Counted from the stretch's first letter, positions 1 through 7,762 are shown. The stretch: 24,651 nucleotides of DNA from CAZRHR01 sp964599915 (GCA_964599915.1 CAZRHR010000042.1:1-24651); one strand, 5' to 3'. The notes: generated by a model not told the origin, from the sequence alone. Program-made: numbers and translations.

Positions 1-5
1 ACTTC

Positions 6-1197
6 ATGAAACAGCGCATTGCCATTACCGTGATCGGTGTGGTGTCACCCAATGGAATAGGCGTTTAAGCTTTTGAAGATGCATTGCGCCATCAAGTGTC
101 CGGTATCCGAGTTCTTCAAATTCTGGCGGATGCTTCTTTTGCCTGCCAAGTCGGTGGCGTACCGGAGGTACCGGAGGACCTTTTAAACCACCGATTTGAC
201 GCACTTACTCAGCGATTTTTAACCTCCTCAGGCATACAGTTTGGTATTTTGGCTGCCTGGGAAGCTTGGGAAATGGCTGGACTGCCGGTAGNNNNNNNNN
301 NACCAAGTAGATCAAGGCCAAGTGCGGCGTTTAGGTTCACGGGTGGTGGAACAAACCATGCCATCTGGAATTTCAGCTTATCTCACCGGCATTTTTGGTT
401 TAGGTGGCCCGGTGATGACCAATAGTTCTGCTTGTGCCACCGGAACAGAATCTGTGATTTTAGCAGCAGAAGCCATACGGGCAGGCAAAGCGAAAGTGAT
501 GATGGCCGGCAGTTGTGATTCGTTTGGCCCTCATATTTGGGGCGGTTTTGATAGCATGCGTGTATTGGCCAGACACGCCAATGACCAGCCAACGCTTGCT
601 TCTGCGCCTCTCAGCAATCATGCCGCCGGATTTGTTCCTGCTGCGGGAGCCGGTGCTTTAATTTTGGAAGATTGGGATCATGCCTTGGCGCGTGGTGTAC
701 CTATTTTGGCAGAATATCTGGATGGAGCTACCTTGGCTGGAGGACAAAGAAACGGAGGAACCATGACTGCGCCTAATCCGGAAGGCGTGCGTCGTTGCCT
801 TGCCACCGCCATGCAGCGGGCAGAGGTTCTACCCCAGGACATCGACTTGATTTCAGGCCATTTAACCTCTACCATGGGTGACCGCGCAGAAGTAGCACAT
901 TGGGCAGCGGTTTTAAATGGACATTTCCCTTTTTTACAAGCCCCTAAAACCTATGTGGGACATTGCCTTGCGGCGGCAGGTGCCATTGAAGCCGTTTCCT
1001 GCGTGTTGCAACTCCAAAACCATTTCATTTTCGGCAATGCCAACAGCCGACCCTTGCATCCCGACATCGTAGCCATTTGGCCCGAAGATAAAATTCCTAC
1101 ACATACCTTATCCCAGCAGACCATAAAAGTCGTGGCCAAAAGCAGCTTCGGTTTTGGTGATGTAAATGCTTGCTTCTTCCTTAAAAGATGTGAATAG
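6..1197 (+). CDS. FabF-like beta-ketoacyl-ACP synthase, interrupted by an in-frame stop and an assembly gap
   Basis: Condensing enzyme that would join an acyl group to a malonyl unit carried on an acyl carrier protein. The N-terminus (MKQRIAITVIGVVSPNG) matches the start of ketosynthases, so ATG at 6 is the likely start. After the gap the nucleophile is in NSSACATG (Cys codon 433-435), the first His in SGHLTSTMGDRAE, and the Lys/second His in PKTYVGHCLAAAGA; SSFGFGDVNA closes the fold. The Cys-His-His set is therefore intact. Two defects are visible: TAA at 66-68, where GAA (Glu) would give GVEAFEDAL, and 10 N at 292-301 that leave the two halves in different frames. From family comparison I expect roughly 25-35 residues to be missing at the gap. 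The ACP and phosphopantetheinyl transferase downstream suggest an aryl-polyene, flexirubin or other specialised acyl pathway rather than core fatty acid synthesis; that is inference. It could be a real pseudogene or a contig-end error. Confidence 0.78.
292..301. other. Assembly gap (10 N)
   Basis: Ten unknown bases inside the ketosynthase gene. The flanking frames do not agree across exactly ten bases, and ketosynthase sequence is missing between the AGLPV and VRRLGS stretches. The run is thus a placeholder and not the true gap length. Confidence 0.95.
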
Positions 1198-1236
1198 GTA
1201 CACGGACCACTATCATTAAAACCGTTAATTTGCAAT

Positions 1237-1491
1237 ATGGCACAACAAGATGCATTGCAACACGAATTACTCGCACTGATTCGTCCTTATGTTGCTCAAC
1301 CTGAGCTCTTAGACCAGGTGACGCCTGAAACCCATTTGCTTCGGGATTTAAAAATTAACTCTGCACATTTAATCGATATTGTTTTGGATGTGGAAAAGGA
1401 ATTCGACATTTCCATTGACGATGATGCTGTGGCTCAAATGAATACCGTTGGAGATGCCTTGCGCATTATTGGCGAGCGACGGTCCGCTTAA
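1237..1491 (+). CDS. Acyl carrier protein (phosphopantetheine-binding)
   Basis: An 84-residue acyl carrier protein, the usual size for the family. It would carry acyl intermediates as thioesters on a 4'-phosphopantetheine arm. The attachment serine is Ser42 in DLKINSAHLIDI, where INS replaces the DSL of primary-metabolism AcpP. The acidic helix that follows (VEKEFDISIDDD) is typical of the surface recognised by partner enzymes. It lies 39 bases after the ketosynthase and overlaps or abuts the transferase gene, so the three probably form one operon. The divergent serine motif supports a dedicated carrier for a specialised pathway, paired with the adjacent ketosynthase, rather than the housekeeping AcpP. 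Confidence 0.88.
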   Translation: MAQQDALQHELLALIRPYVAQPELLDQVTPETHLLRDLKINSAHLIDIVLDVEKEFDISIDDDAVAQMNTVGDALRIIGERRSA

Positions 1492-1981
1492 ATGCGGTAT
1501 TGATTTTTTACCACATACCACAACCTACAAAAGGTGGTGGACCAAAGACTCACCCCTTTGGCCCAAAATTAAACACGCCGAAGATCCTTCTTTCTCTTTT
1601 CCCGCTGAATTGTGGGTGTTGAAGGAGGCCCTTTGGAAATCGCTTTCTCAAGACCTCCAGTTGGCCTATCCCACCGCAGCCTCGATACGGCTTTTTAAAG
1701 GCGAATCCAGTTATATGGCGGTTGTAAATCAACGCCATTTTACGCTCCAATTACTTGCGTTGGACCAAGGAATGATTGGCCTTTGCTGGCCTACCTCCAT
1801 GCCAAAACCTGCTTGGGGAGAATGGGACAATTTTCCCCCGAATTTGTTGGTTGAAAAATTCAAGACGGGACGCACTTGGAAAAATGCGGCAGGGCATGCT
1901 GGCTGGTTGTCCATTACCCATGAAGAAGACATGATGTTTTGGGCCGGTTGGTTAGATGAGCCAAACCTTAAAGGTGGCTAA
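1454..1981 (+). CDS. 4'-phosphopantetheinyl transferase superfamily protein
   Basis: Probably transfers the phosphopantetheine arm of coenzyme A to the serine of the carrier protein encoded just upstream. Two family signatures are visible: CGIDFLPH near the start (metal-binding Asp in the GID motif, about residue 17) and ELWVLKEALWKSL (Lys57, Glu58), matching the W-x-x-KEA-x-x-K motif. At about 175 residues it resembles short AcpS-like members more than the 220-250-residue Sfp type. The start is uncertain: ATG 1454 overlaps the ACP gene by 38 bases, TTG 1448 and TTG 1469 are alternatives, and the conserved part begins only near 1493. Overlap with the ACP implies translational coupling. The C-terminal half has no motif I recognise. 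Confidence 0.72.
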   Translation: MPCALLASDGPLKCGIDFLPHTTTYKRWWTKDSPLWPKIKHAEDPSFSFPAELWVLKEALWKSLSQDLQLAYPTAASIRLFKGESSYMAVVNQRHFTLQLLALDQGMIGLCWPTSMPKPAWGEWDNFPPNLLVEKFKTGRTWKNAAGHAGWLSITHEEDMMFWAGWLDEPNLKGG

Positions 1982-2027
1982 GCGATGCTGCGTGCATTGA
2001 TACATTTTTTAAAATGACATGACGTGC

Positions 2028-2064
2028 TTTAGTTTTCTATTTAAATATTGTAATATTGCAATAT
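2028..2064 (+). promoter_or_regulatory. Probable ars promoter with overlapping ArsR operator
   Basis: A perfect 12-bp palindrome, ATATTGCAATAT, lies at 2053-2064, and a further ATATTG at 2045-2050 makes a direct repeat with its left arm. A Bacteroidota-like -7 element TAATATTG (2051-2058, one mismatch to TAnnTTTG) overlaps it. TTTA at 2028-2031 lies 19 bases upstream as a possible -33 element. A repressor on the palindrome would block the promoter, the known mode of ArsR autoregulation. arsR starts at 2084. Confidence 0.55.
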
Positions 2065-2083
2065 ATCAATTTTTCATTTCTCC

Positions 2084-2416
2084 ATGGGTGCAACCAAAAC
2101 AGCCACTTTTTCCGCACAGCAGTTAGAGATGTCAGAGCTTTTTAAAGCGTTAGGACATCCCGCCCGTTGGGCCATTATTGAGTATTTAATGCAAGTAAAA
2201 GCCTGCGTATGTGGCGATCTTTTGGAGGTTTTGCCATTGGCGCAACCTACGGTTTCCCAACACTTAAAAGCATTAAAACAGGCCGGGCTTATTCAAGGAA
2301 CCATCGAGGGTACTTCGGTGTGTTATTGTTTAAACCCTGAAACGGTCGGGCTCATTCAAGTTTTCGCTTCGAATTTGTCTGCCGCGGTAGCACACCAAGA
2401 TAAACCATGTTGTTAA
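2084..2416 (+). CDS. arsR: ArsR-family arsenite-responsive transcriptional repressor
   Basis: A 110-residue winged-helix repressor. By family knowledge it sits on the operator upstream of its own operon and leaves when As(III) or Sb(III) binds. The DNA-binding helices are in PLAQPTVSQHLKALKQAGLI. The metal site is the Cys pair in KACVCGDLLE (Cys41 and Cys43), the CxC pattern of the classic ArsR alpha-3 site. The protein ends in Cys-Cys, possibly further metal ligands. The start ATG at 2084 follows the palindromic operator by 19 bases and gives the family's usual length. The following genes are on the same strand with gaps of 10-20 bases, so it is the first gene of an arsenic-resistance operon. 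Confidence 0.93.
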   Translation: MGATKTATFSAQQLEMSELFKALGHPARWAIIEYLMQVKACVCGDLLEVLPLAQPTVSQHLKALKQAGLIQGTIEGTSVCYCLNPETVGLIQVFASNLSAAVAHQDKPCC

Positions 2417-2432
2417 AATTCAATTATTTAAA

Positions 2433-2897
2433 ATGAAGTTATCCGCTTTAAAAGCATTTTTGTCCCGGGTGGATCAGGTGCAGTTTTCTTTCGCCAATGG
2501 TCAACATGTTCCAGTGCACGCCCACGTGACGGAAGTAGGTCAAGTGGTCAAAGATTTTATTGATTGTGGAGGACAGGTACACCATGTACGGAAAATTAGT
2601 TTCCAATTATGGGTAGCTGACGATGTGGAACATCGGCTCAGTCCTGCAAGGTTTTTATCCATTTTACAGCAATCTGAGCGCACCATAGGGCTTCCAGACG
2701 TGGACATTGAAGTGGAGTATCAAGGTGAAGCGACCCTTGGAAAGTTTTCCCTGGATGTGGCACAGGATACCTTATTGTTATTGCCCATGTACACCAACTG
2801 CCTTGCGCAAGATTTTTGTGGAATTCCCCAGAAAGCAGAAGCTCAACCTCAAGCCGTTGCAACACCCGTTTGTGCGCCGGGTAAAGGTTGTTGTTAA
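2433..2897 (+). CDS. DUF6428-like protein of the arsenic operon
   Basis: A 154-residue cytosolic protein with no signal peptide or membrane segment. It resembles the DUF6428 family, which recurs beside arsR in Bacteroidota; I recognise this from stretches such as VTEVGQVVKDFIDCGG, FQLWVADDVEHRL and CLAQDFCGIP. The function is not established. It has cysteines at the DCGG motif, two in the CLAQDFCGIP stretch, and a C-terminal tail with CAPGKGCC, a cysteine-rich end like the Cys-Cys end of the neighbouring ArsR. From this and its place between repressor and pump, a role in binding or handing over arsenite is a reasonable guess, not a known fact. It starts 16 bases after arsR and ends 18 bases before the pump. 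Confidence 0.75.
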   Translation: MKLSALKAFLSRVDQVQFSFANGQHVPVHAHVTEVGQVVKDFIDCGGQVHHVRKISFQLWVADDVEHRLSPARFLSILQQSERTIGLPDVDIEVEYQGEATLGKFSLDVAQDTLLLLPMYTNCLAQDFCGIPQKAEAQPQAVATPVCAPGKGCC

Positions 2898-2915
2898 TTA
2901 TCAGCGCTCTGTTCC

Positions 2916-3935
2916 ATGGGTTTTTTTGAAAAATACCTTTCCTTTTGGGTGGCCTTATGTATGTTGGCAGGGTTATTTCTGGGCGCTGTAGCTCCGGAAA
3001 CGATGGTCTGGATCAGCCGGCTCGAATGGGCTTCCATTAATTTACCTGTAGCCGTTTTGGTTTGGCTCATGATTTATCCCATGATGGTGCAGGTGGATTT
3101 GTCCTCCATCCAACAATCCAAACCTTACACCAAGGGCATGCTCCTAACTTTAGCGGTAAACTGGTTGGTGAAGCCTTTTACCATGGCCTTTATATCCTGG
3201 TTGTTTTTTACCCGCATTTTTTCCCCGTGGATTCCGGCGGACCTTGCCGGCTCTTACATGGCGGGCGCTATTTTATTAGGTGCAGCGCCCTGTACGGCCA
3301 TGGTTTTTGTTTGGTCTTACCTCACCAAAGGAGACGCACGCTTTACTTTAATTCAAGTTTCTGTGAACGATTTGGTTTTGTTGTTTGCTTATGTGCCTAT
3401 TGTGCAATGGCTTTTAGGTGTTCAAAACATGACCATTCCCATGGATGTTTTGGTGGGTTCAGTGGTGTTATTTGTGCTTATTCCATTGGTCGCTGGTGGG
3501 TTGAGTCGCTATATTTTACTTAGAAAAAGGGGAGAGGCTTGGTTTATGAATGTCTTTTTACCCGTATTAAAGCCTATTTCCATTGCGGCCCTTCTGCTTA
3601 CCCTTGTGCTTTTGTTCGCTTTTCAAGGAAAAACCATGTTGGCGCAACCTTGGCATATTGCCATGATTGCGGTTCCACTGGCTATTCAAACCTACCTCAT
3701 ATTTTTCTTGAGTTGGTGGGCGGGCAAAAAGTTAGGTTTACCTCATGCCTTATGTGCCCCTTCGGCGATGATTGGGGCAAGTAATTTCTTTGAATTGTCC
3801 GTGGCTGTGGCCATTGCACTTTTTGGACTTTCTTCCGGCGCTACCCTTGCGACGGTGGTAGGGGTTTTAATTGAAGTGCCCGTGATGCTTTCTTTGGTGT
3901 ATTTGGCCAACCGGTGGCGATATCCAACGTCTTAG
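2916..3935 (+). CDS. arsB: ACR3-family arsenite efflux transporter
   Basis: A 339-residue integral inner-membrane protein with about ten hydrophobic segments along its whole length. It matches ACR3 (bile acid/arsenite/riboflavin transporter superfamily), which exports As(III) using the proton gradient. The conserved functional cysteine is Cys126 in GAAPCTAMVFVWSYLTKGD, and the late signature GASNFFELSVAVAIALFG is also present. The length is within the usual 330-400 residues. It lies 18 bases after the DUF6428-like gene and 11 bases before the arsenate reductase, so reduction and export are co-transcribed. The symbol arsB is often used for ACR3 pumps in annotation; acr3 is equally valid. No truncation or odd residue was seen. 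Confidence 0.93.
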   Translation: MGFFEKYLSFWVALCMLAGLFLGAVAPETMVWISRLEWASINLPVAVLVWLMIYPMMVQVDLSSIQQSKPYTKGMLLTLAVNWLVKPFTMAFISWLFFTRIFSPWIPADLAGSYMAGAILLGAAPCTAMVFVWSYLTKGDARFTLIQVSVNDLVLLFAYVPIVQWLLGVQNMTIPMDVLVGSVVLFVLIPLVAGGLSRYILLRKRGEAWFMNVFLPVLKPISIAALLLTLVLLFAFQGKTMLAQPWHIAMIAVPLAIQTYLIFFLSWWAGKKLGLPHALCAPSAMIGASNFFELSVAVAIALFGLSSGATLATVVGVLIEVPVMLSLVYLANRWRYPTS

Positions 3936-3946
3936 CCTTTAAAACG

Positions 3947-4363
3947 ATGAAAAGAATATTGGTGTTATGCACCGGAAATAGCTGCAGAAGCCAAATGGCA
4001 GAAGCCTATTTACGGTTTTTTGGCCAAGGAAAGGTCTTGGTTTACAGTGCGGGAACAGCTCCCAAAGGGTTGCATCCTTTGGCCGTTCAGGTCATGTTGG
4101 AGGATGGAATGGACTTGCGTGGCCATCAATCTGAATCTATTGAGGTTTACTTGGGTCAACCTTTTGATGTGGTGCTCACGGTGTGTGACCATGCCAGTGA
4201 AGTTTGTCCCGTTTTTCAAGGTGGTGGGCTTCGTGTACATCACGCTTTTCTTGATCCTGCGCATGCGAAAGGCGAGCCGGAGGAAGTCCTGGCCGTTTTC
4301 CGTGAGGTGAGAGACCAAATCAAAATTTACGCAGAACGGTTTCTGCAGGAATTTCTTTCTTGA
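3947..4363 (+). CDS. arsC: Arsenate reductase, thioredoxin-coupled low-molecular-weight phosphatase type
   Basis: A 138-residue enzyme that reduces arsenate to arsenite for export by the pump encoded just before it. The N-terminal P-loop VLCTGNSCRSQ holds nucleophile Cys8 and the CX5R phosphate-binding loop. The shuttle cysteines of the thioredoxin-type enzyme are both present, Cys80 and Cys87, in TVCDHASEVCP. A late FLDP provides the expected catalytic Asp. I chose ATG 3947 because the P-loop then lies at the usual distance from the start. An in-frame GTG at 3914 would overlap the pump gene and add 11 unlikely residues. It is the last gene of the operon and faces a convergent gene ending at 4386. 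Confidence 0.92.
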   Translation: MKRILVLCTGNSCRSQMAEAYLRFFGQGKVLVYSAGTAPKGLHPLAVQVMLEDGMDLRGHQSESIEVYLGQPFDVVLTVCDHASEVCPVFQGGGLRVHHAFLDPAHAKGEPEEVLAVFREVRDQIKIYAERFLQEFLS

Positions 4364-4385
4364 ATAGAAGCGACTTTTAGGTGCT

Positions 4386-5570
4386 TTATCTCCCTAAAGT
4401 TATGGCGGTCCCAAGTTCAAATCCCACATATCCAATGACCAAATTGGTAGGGCCGATACCTGTAATTGGTGCAACGATGGCATTTCCGTTGTTTTCCTGT
4501 TCCTGCAGTTGAGAAAATCGCACATCGGCACTGCTTAGGTTGAAACCGGCACGCACTTGCCAACGACGGGTTAAAAATACGCGCAATGCCAAGCTTCCAC
4601 TGATCATCAGACCTTGGGCATCTTCTCTGAAGAAACGTACGGTTTTGTCTACGCCATTATGGGTTAGTGCGACCGTTTGGGCCGGAAAGGTCACATTCAT
4701 CACGCCGATCGCAAACCGTGAATCAATCATGACGCGTCCCCAATCGGAAATGTAGCCCATGCCTACTTGTCCCCAGGCCATTTGCCATGAATCGGACGTG
4801 ACATTTTGAATGGTGGCACCGGGAAATTTATTGGCAGATAAAAGGTAGTTTTCCACTGCATTCCTCACTGCCGGATTTTTATAGGGCATGAATCCATAAC
4901 CCCCGATGCCGCTAACACCTGTTCCCCTAAAAATATAACCGGTGACTTCCGCTTGGGTCATAAAACCCGGACCGGCATACCCCGGATTGGGACCACCTTG
5001 TTCTCCAAATTGTCCCATGGGAATGAGTGCCCCAATACTGAGTGCCGCATGATGCGGTGGCAAATAGGAAAAATCTGTCTCACTTTTCTTGTTTTCTTCC
5101 TTGGGCGCTTTTTCCTGCACAAATTCCACGGGCCCATCCCCCGGTTCTATGCGCGCAATTTGGGCAAAAGGGATGTATCGTTGGGTCGCACCTTCGCCCT
5201 TGGGTAGAAAATTTAACCCAAATCTTTTTCTTTCTACAATAGCTCCTTCCAGCGTCTGGCCGTTGGTTAGAACCACTTTGTCAGGTGGAATATAGCCCGG
5301 TGGGGTTTCTTTTTTCGGGGTGGCAGGGGCGTGAAATACTTGTTTGGTTCCATCCGCAAATTGAACCGATTCAATTTCTGAAACAGAAAGGATATAGCGG
5401 CTTTTACTTTCATCTGAGGGAAGCGTGTAGGAAACGAAGTCGTCTCCCACCTCTAAAATGGTACAGGTGATGGTTTCACCTGTTTTGGTTTTTAGGACAT
5501 CTTGTGCGAAAATTCCTGATAATGAAAGCCAAAACAGACTAATTAGTCCGATGATGATGCTGTGTTTCAT
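4386..5570 (-). CDS. Probable outer-membrane protein with duplicated N-terminal module, function unknown
   Basis: 394 residues from ATG 5570. The start is chosen because MKHSIIIGLISLFWLSL followed by IFAQ-DV makes a typical signal peptide; ATG 5579 and TTG 5588 are in-frame alternatives. After the signal come two similar modules of about 45-50 residues. The first contains KTGETITCTILEVG and ends at VSEIESVQFADGT; the second contains TNGQTLEGAIVERK and ends at FAQIARIEPGDGP. A Lys/Glu-rich linker follows. The remaining 220 residues alternate Gly, aromatic and small residues with strand-like spacing (for example LVIGYVGFELGTAITLG at the end), suggesting a beta-barrel anchored in the outer membrane. 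I do not recognise the family. It follows the peptidase gene on the same strand by 61 bases, but a functional link is not evident. Confidence 0.75.
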   Translation of the reverse strand: MKHSIIIGLISLFWLSLSGIFAQDVLKTKTGETITCTILEVGDDFVSYTLPSDESKSRYILSVSEIESVQFADGTKQVFHAPATPKKETPPGYIPPDKVVLTNGQTLEGAIVERKRFGLNFLPKGEGATQRYIPFAQIARIEPGDGPVEFVQEKAPKEENKKSETDFSYLPPHHAALSIGALIPMGQFGEQGGPNPGYAGPGFMTQAEVTGYIFRGTGVSGIGGYGFMPYKNPAVRNAVENYLLSANKFPGATIQNVTSDSWQMAWGQVGMGYISDWGRVMIDSRFAIGVMNVTFPAQTVALTHNGVDKTVRFFREDAQGLMISGSLALRVFLTRRWQVRAGFNLSSADVRFSQLQEQENNGNAIVAPITGIGPTNLVIGYVGFELGTAITLGR

Positions 5571-5631
5571 ACGGGTCATTTTGCGCAAAAATCAATCCAA
5601 TTTGAGCGAATAAATAGAAAGTTACGTTAAT

Positions 5632-7647
5632 TTAAAAAGAAAGTAAAAAGGTGTAGATCTCAGCAATTTCTTTAAAACGCTGATAACGGCCTGTTTTTCC
5701 TCCATGCCCGGCTTCCATGTCTGTAAGAAGCAACAAACGTTGATGACCTGCGTGGTGGTCTCGAAGTTTAGCTACCCATTTGGCTGGTTCCCAATATTGT
5801 ACCTGAGAATCATGATAGCCTGTGGTGACCAAAAGGTGAGGATATGTTGCTTTTTTCACTTGATCATAAGGCGAATACGCATACATCCGATGAAAGGCTT
5901 CCGGTTCTGCAGGGTTGCCCCATTCATCGAATTCGCCCGTAGTGAGTGGAATGCTGGTATCTAACATGGTGGTAACTACGTCCACAAAGGGAACTTGCGC
6001 TACGATGCTATGCCATAAGTCAGGCCGAAGATTCATAACGGCACCCATAAGCAAACCCCCGGCGCTGCCACCCATGGCTGATAATTGGTCAGGTGCCACC
6101 CAGCCTTCTTCGATTAAGCTTTCTCCACAGGCGATAAAATCCGTAAATGTGTTCATTTTATGAGCCATTTTTCCAGCCTCATACCAAGCACGTCCAAGTT
6201 CCTCGCCACCTCGGATGTGGGCAATCACAAACACCCAGCCCCGATCTAGTAAACTTAGCCGCGCCACAGAAAACTGTGGGTCAATGCTGATGCCATAGCT
6301 GCCATAGCCATATAATAATCCCGGGCCTGAGGGATTTCGGTCTTTTCTATAGACCAGCGACATAGGCACTTTTACGCCATCAGGTGCAGTGGCCCAGCGC
6401 CGGCAAGTGGCATAATGGGACGCTTCGTATCCTCCGGGAATCACTTGCTGCTTTTTCACCGTGAGGGATTGGTCTTCAAAGGAAAAGGCATACACCGTGG
6501 TAGGCGTTACCATGGAAGTGTACTGGAAAAGGTAATGTTGGGTATGGTAATCGGGGTTGTTTAGCCCGTAGACTGTATATACTTCGTCAGGGAAAGAAAT
6601 GGTAAAGGGTTGGTCTAGATGATGCCAAGGCCTGAAGACTACATAGGTTTGGGCGTTCCGACGTTCCAGTCGTAAAATGCCCCTGGCAAAAATTTCTTGT
6701 TCTTCTACCAAGGTGGCGGGGTCATAAGGAATGAACGGTGTCCAATCTTCCATGCTTTGCGTATTCACAGGCGCTTGCATGGTGCAGAAATTTTCCGCGT
6801 TAAGGTTGGTTTTGATGAGCCATTTTCCTTCAAAATGCTCGGCCCGATAGCGCACGCCACGTTTTCTGGGTGCGATGGAAACAGGAGGCAAATGGGGCTG
6901 GGCAGCAGGTACTACATAAGCTTCAGACGTCAGGGTGGCTTCAGAGTGAATAAGGATATAGTTACCATCCTTGGAGGAACTTACCTCACAGGAAAACGTC
7001 TCATCTTTTTCCTCAAAGACCAACCTGCTGTGTTTAGATTCCCGTTGATACAACCAAATTTGAAAACTTCGTAAGGTTTGTTCGTCCTTTAAATCGTAAA
7101 AAAGGGTAAGGTTGTCTGCCGCCCATACATAGCTTCCATCTGTGTTTTCTACCTGATCGTCGAGATCTTTTGCTGCTTCGATATCGCGAATATGCAGGGT
7201 GTATTTTCTGCGGCCGGTGGTGTCTGCACCAAATGCCAGGAATCTGTTGTCCGGACTTACCGCAAGCCCCGTAATATCTATGTAGGCCAAACCTTCGGCC
7301 CTTTGATTTACATCTAACAAAATCACCTCTTCCGTTTCACCGATTTTTTTTCGGCAGTAGATGGGATATTCTTTCCCTTCTTCGAAGCGTGTGTAATACT
7401 CAAATCCTCGAAGAGGAAAAGGAACGGAGGTGTCTTCTTCCGGAACGCGACTTTTAATCTCCTGAAAAATAGTATGTTCAAGTGAGCTGTAGGGGGCAAG
7501 CTCCTGCTTTGCGTATGCGTTTTCAGCATTCAGATAAGCCAAAACGTCCGGGCTGTCACGTTCATGCATCCAGTAGTAAGGATCTTGTCTGGAAACGCCA
7601 TGTTCAAGGTGAACATGATTTTTTTTAGTCGCTACGGGTGGCTTCAT
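5632..7647 (-). CDS. ptrB: Oligopeptidase B (S9 family serine peptidase)
   Basis: 671 residues, close to the 680-720 usual for oligopeptidase B, which cleaves short peptides after basic residues. An N-terminal seven-bladed propeller (about residues 70-400) restricts access to a C-terminal alpha/beta-hydrolase domain. The catalytic triad can be placed: Ser528 in GGSAGG, Asp613 in GYHDSQVQYWEP and His648 in EAGHGG. The oxyanion-side motif YGYGSYG and the HIRGGEELGRAWYEAGK stretch are also present. The N-terminus HGVSRQDPYYWMHERDSP is typical of the family. No signal peptide is seen, so the enzyme is probably cytosolic. ATG 7647 lies five bases after a TATCTTTG element, implying a very short leader. 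Confidence 0.93.
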   Translation of the reverse strand: MKPPVATKKNHVHLEHGVSRQDPYYWMHERDSPDVLAYLNAENAYAKQELAPYSSLEHTIFQEIKSRVPEEDTSVPFPLRGFEYYTRFEEGKEYPIYCRKKIGETEEVILLDVNQRAEGLAYIDITGLAVSPDNRFLAFGADTTGRRKYTLHIRDIEAAKDLDDQVENTDGSYVWAADNLTLFYDLKDEQTLRSFQIWLYQRESKHSRLVFEEKDETFSCEVSSSKDGNYILIHSEATLTSEAYVVPAAQPHLPPVSIAPRKRGVRYRAEHFEGKWLIKTNLNAENFCTMQAPVNTQSMEDWTPFIPYDPATLVEEQEIFARGILRLERRNAQTYVVFRPWHHLDQPFTISFPDEVYTVYGLNNPDYHTQHYLFQYTSMVTPTTVYAFSFEDQSLTVKKQQVIPGGYEASHYATCRRWATAPDGVKVPMSLVYRKDRNPSGPGLLYGYGSYGISIDPQFSVARLSLLDRGWVFVIAHIRGGEELGRAWYEAGKMAHKMNTFTDFIACGESLIEEGWVAPDQLSAMGGSAGGLLMGAVMNLRPDLWHSIVAQVPFVDVVTTMLDTSIPLTTGEFDEWGNPAEPEAFHRMYAYSPYDQVKKATYPHLLVTTGYHDSQVQYWEPAKWVAKLRDHHAGHQRLLLLTDMEAGHGGKTGRYQRFKEIAEIYTFLLSF

Positions 7648-7651
7648 GGAA

Positions 7652-7659
7652 CAAAGATA
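7652..7659 (-). promoter_or_regulatory. -7 promoter element (TATCTTTG) of the oligopeptidase gene
   Basis: On the minus strand TATCTTTG matches TAnnTTTG of Bacteroidota promoters exactly. It ends four bases before the ATG of the peptidase gene, so transcription would begin at or next to the start codon. No TTTG or TTG lies 17-23 bases upstream; that position is taken by a C-rich tract. Confidence 0.45.
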
Positions 7660-7671
7660 CAGAATGGTTTA

Positions 7672-7699
7672 GGGAAATGGGGGAGGGCAGGGAAAAGGG
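7672..7699 (+). other. G-quadruplex motif in a divergent intergenic region
   Basis: Five runs of at least three G (7672-7674, 7679-7683, 7685-7687, 7690-7692, 7697-7699) are separated by loops of 1-4 bases, meeting the G3+N1-7 pattern. It lies between the divergent starts of the peptidase gene (7647) and the coiled-coil gene (7763), about where the -33 region of the peptidase promoter would be. Confidence 0.6.
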
Positions 7700-7762
7700 A
7701 AATTGGAAAAGCCATGAAAAAAGCTGTAATTTGTAACAGCAGGAATTAGGAAAACCAAGGGC

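Noticed and set aside
3914..3946. arsC start at GTG 3914
   Set aside because: It would overlap the pump gene and add 11 residues before the P-loop; ATG 3947 fits the family.
5623..5631. Single LytTR-like site TACGTTAAT
   Set aside because: One isolated 9-mer without a partner 21 bp away, overlapping the end of the peptidase region; chance is the simplest reading.
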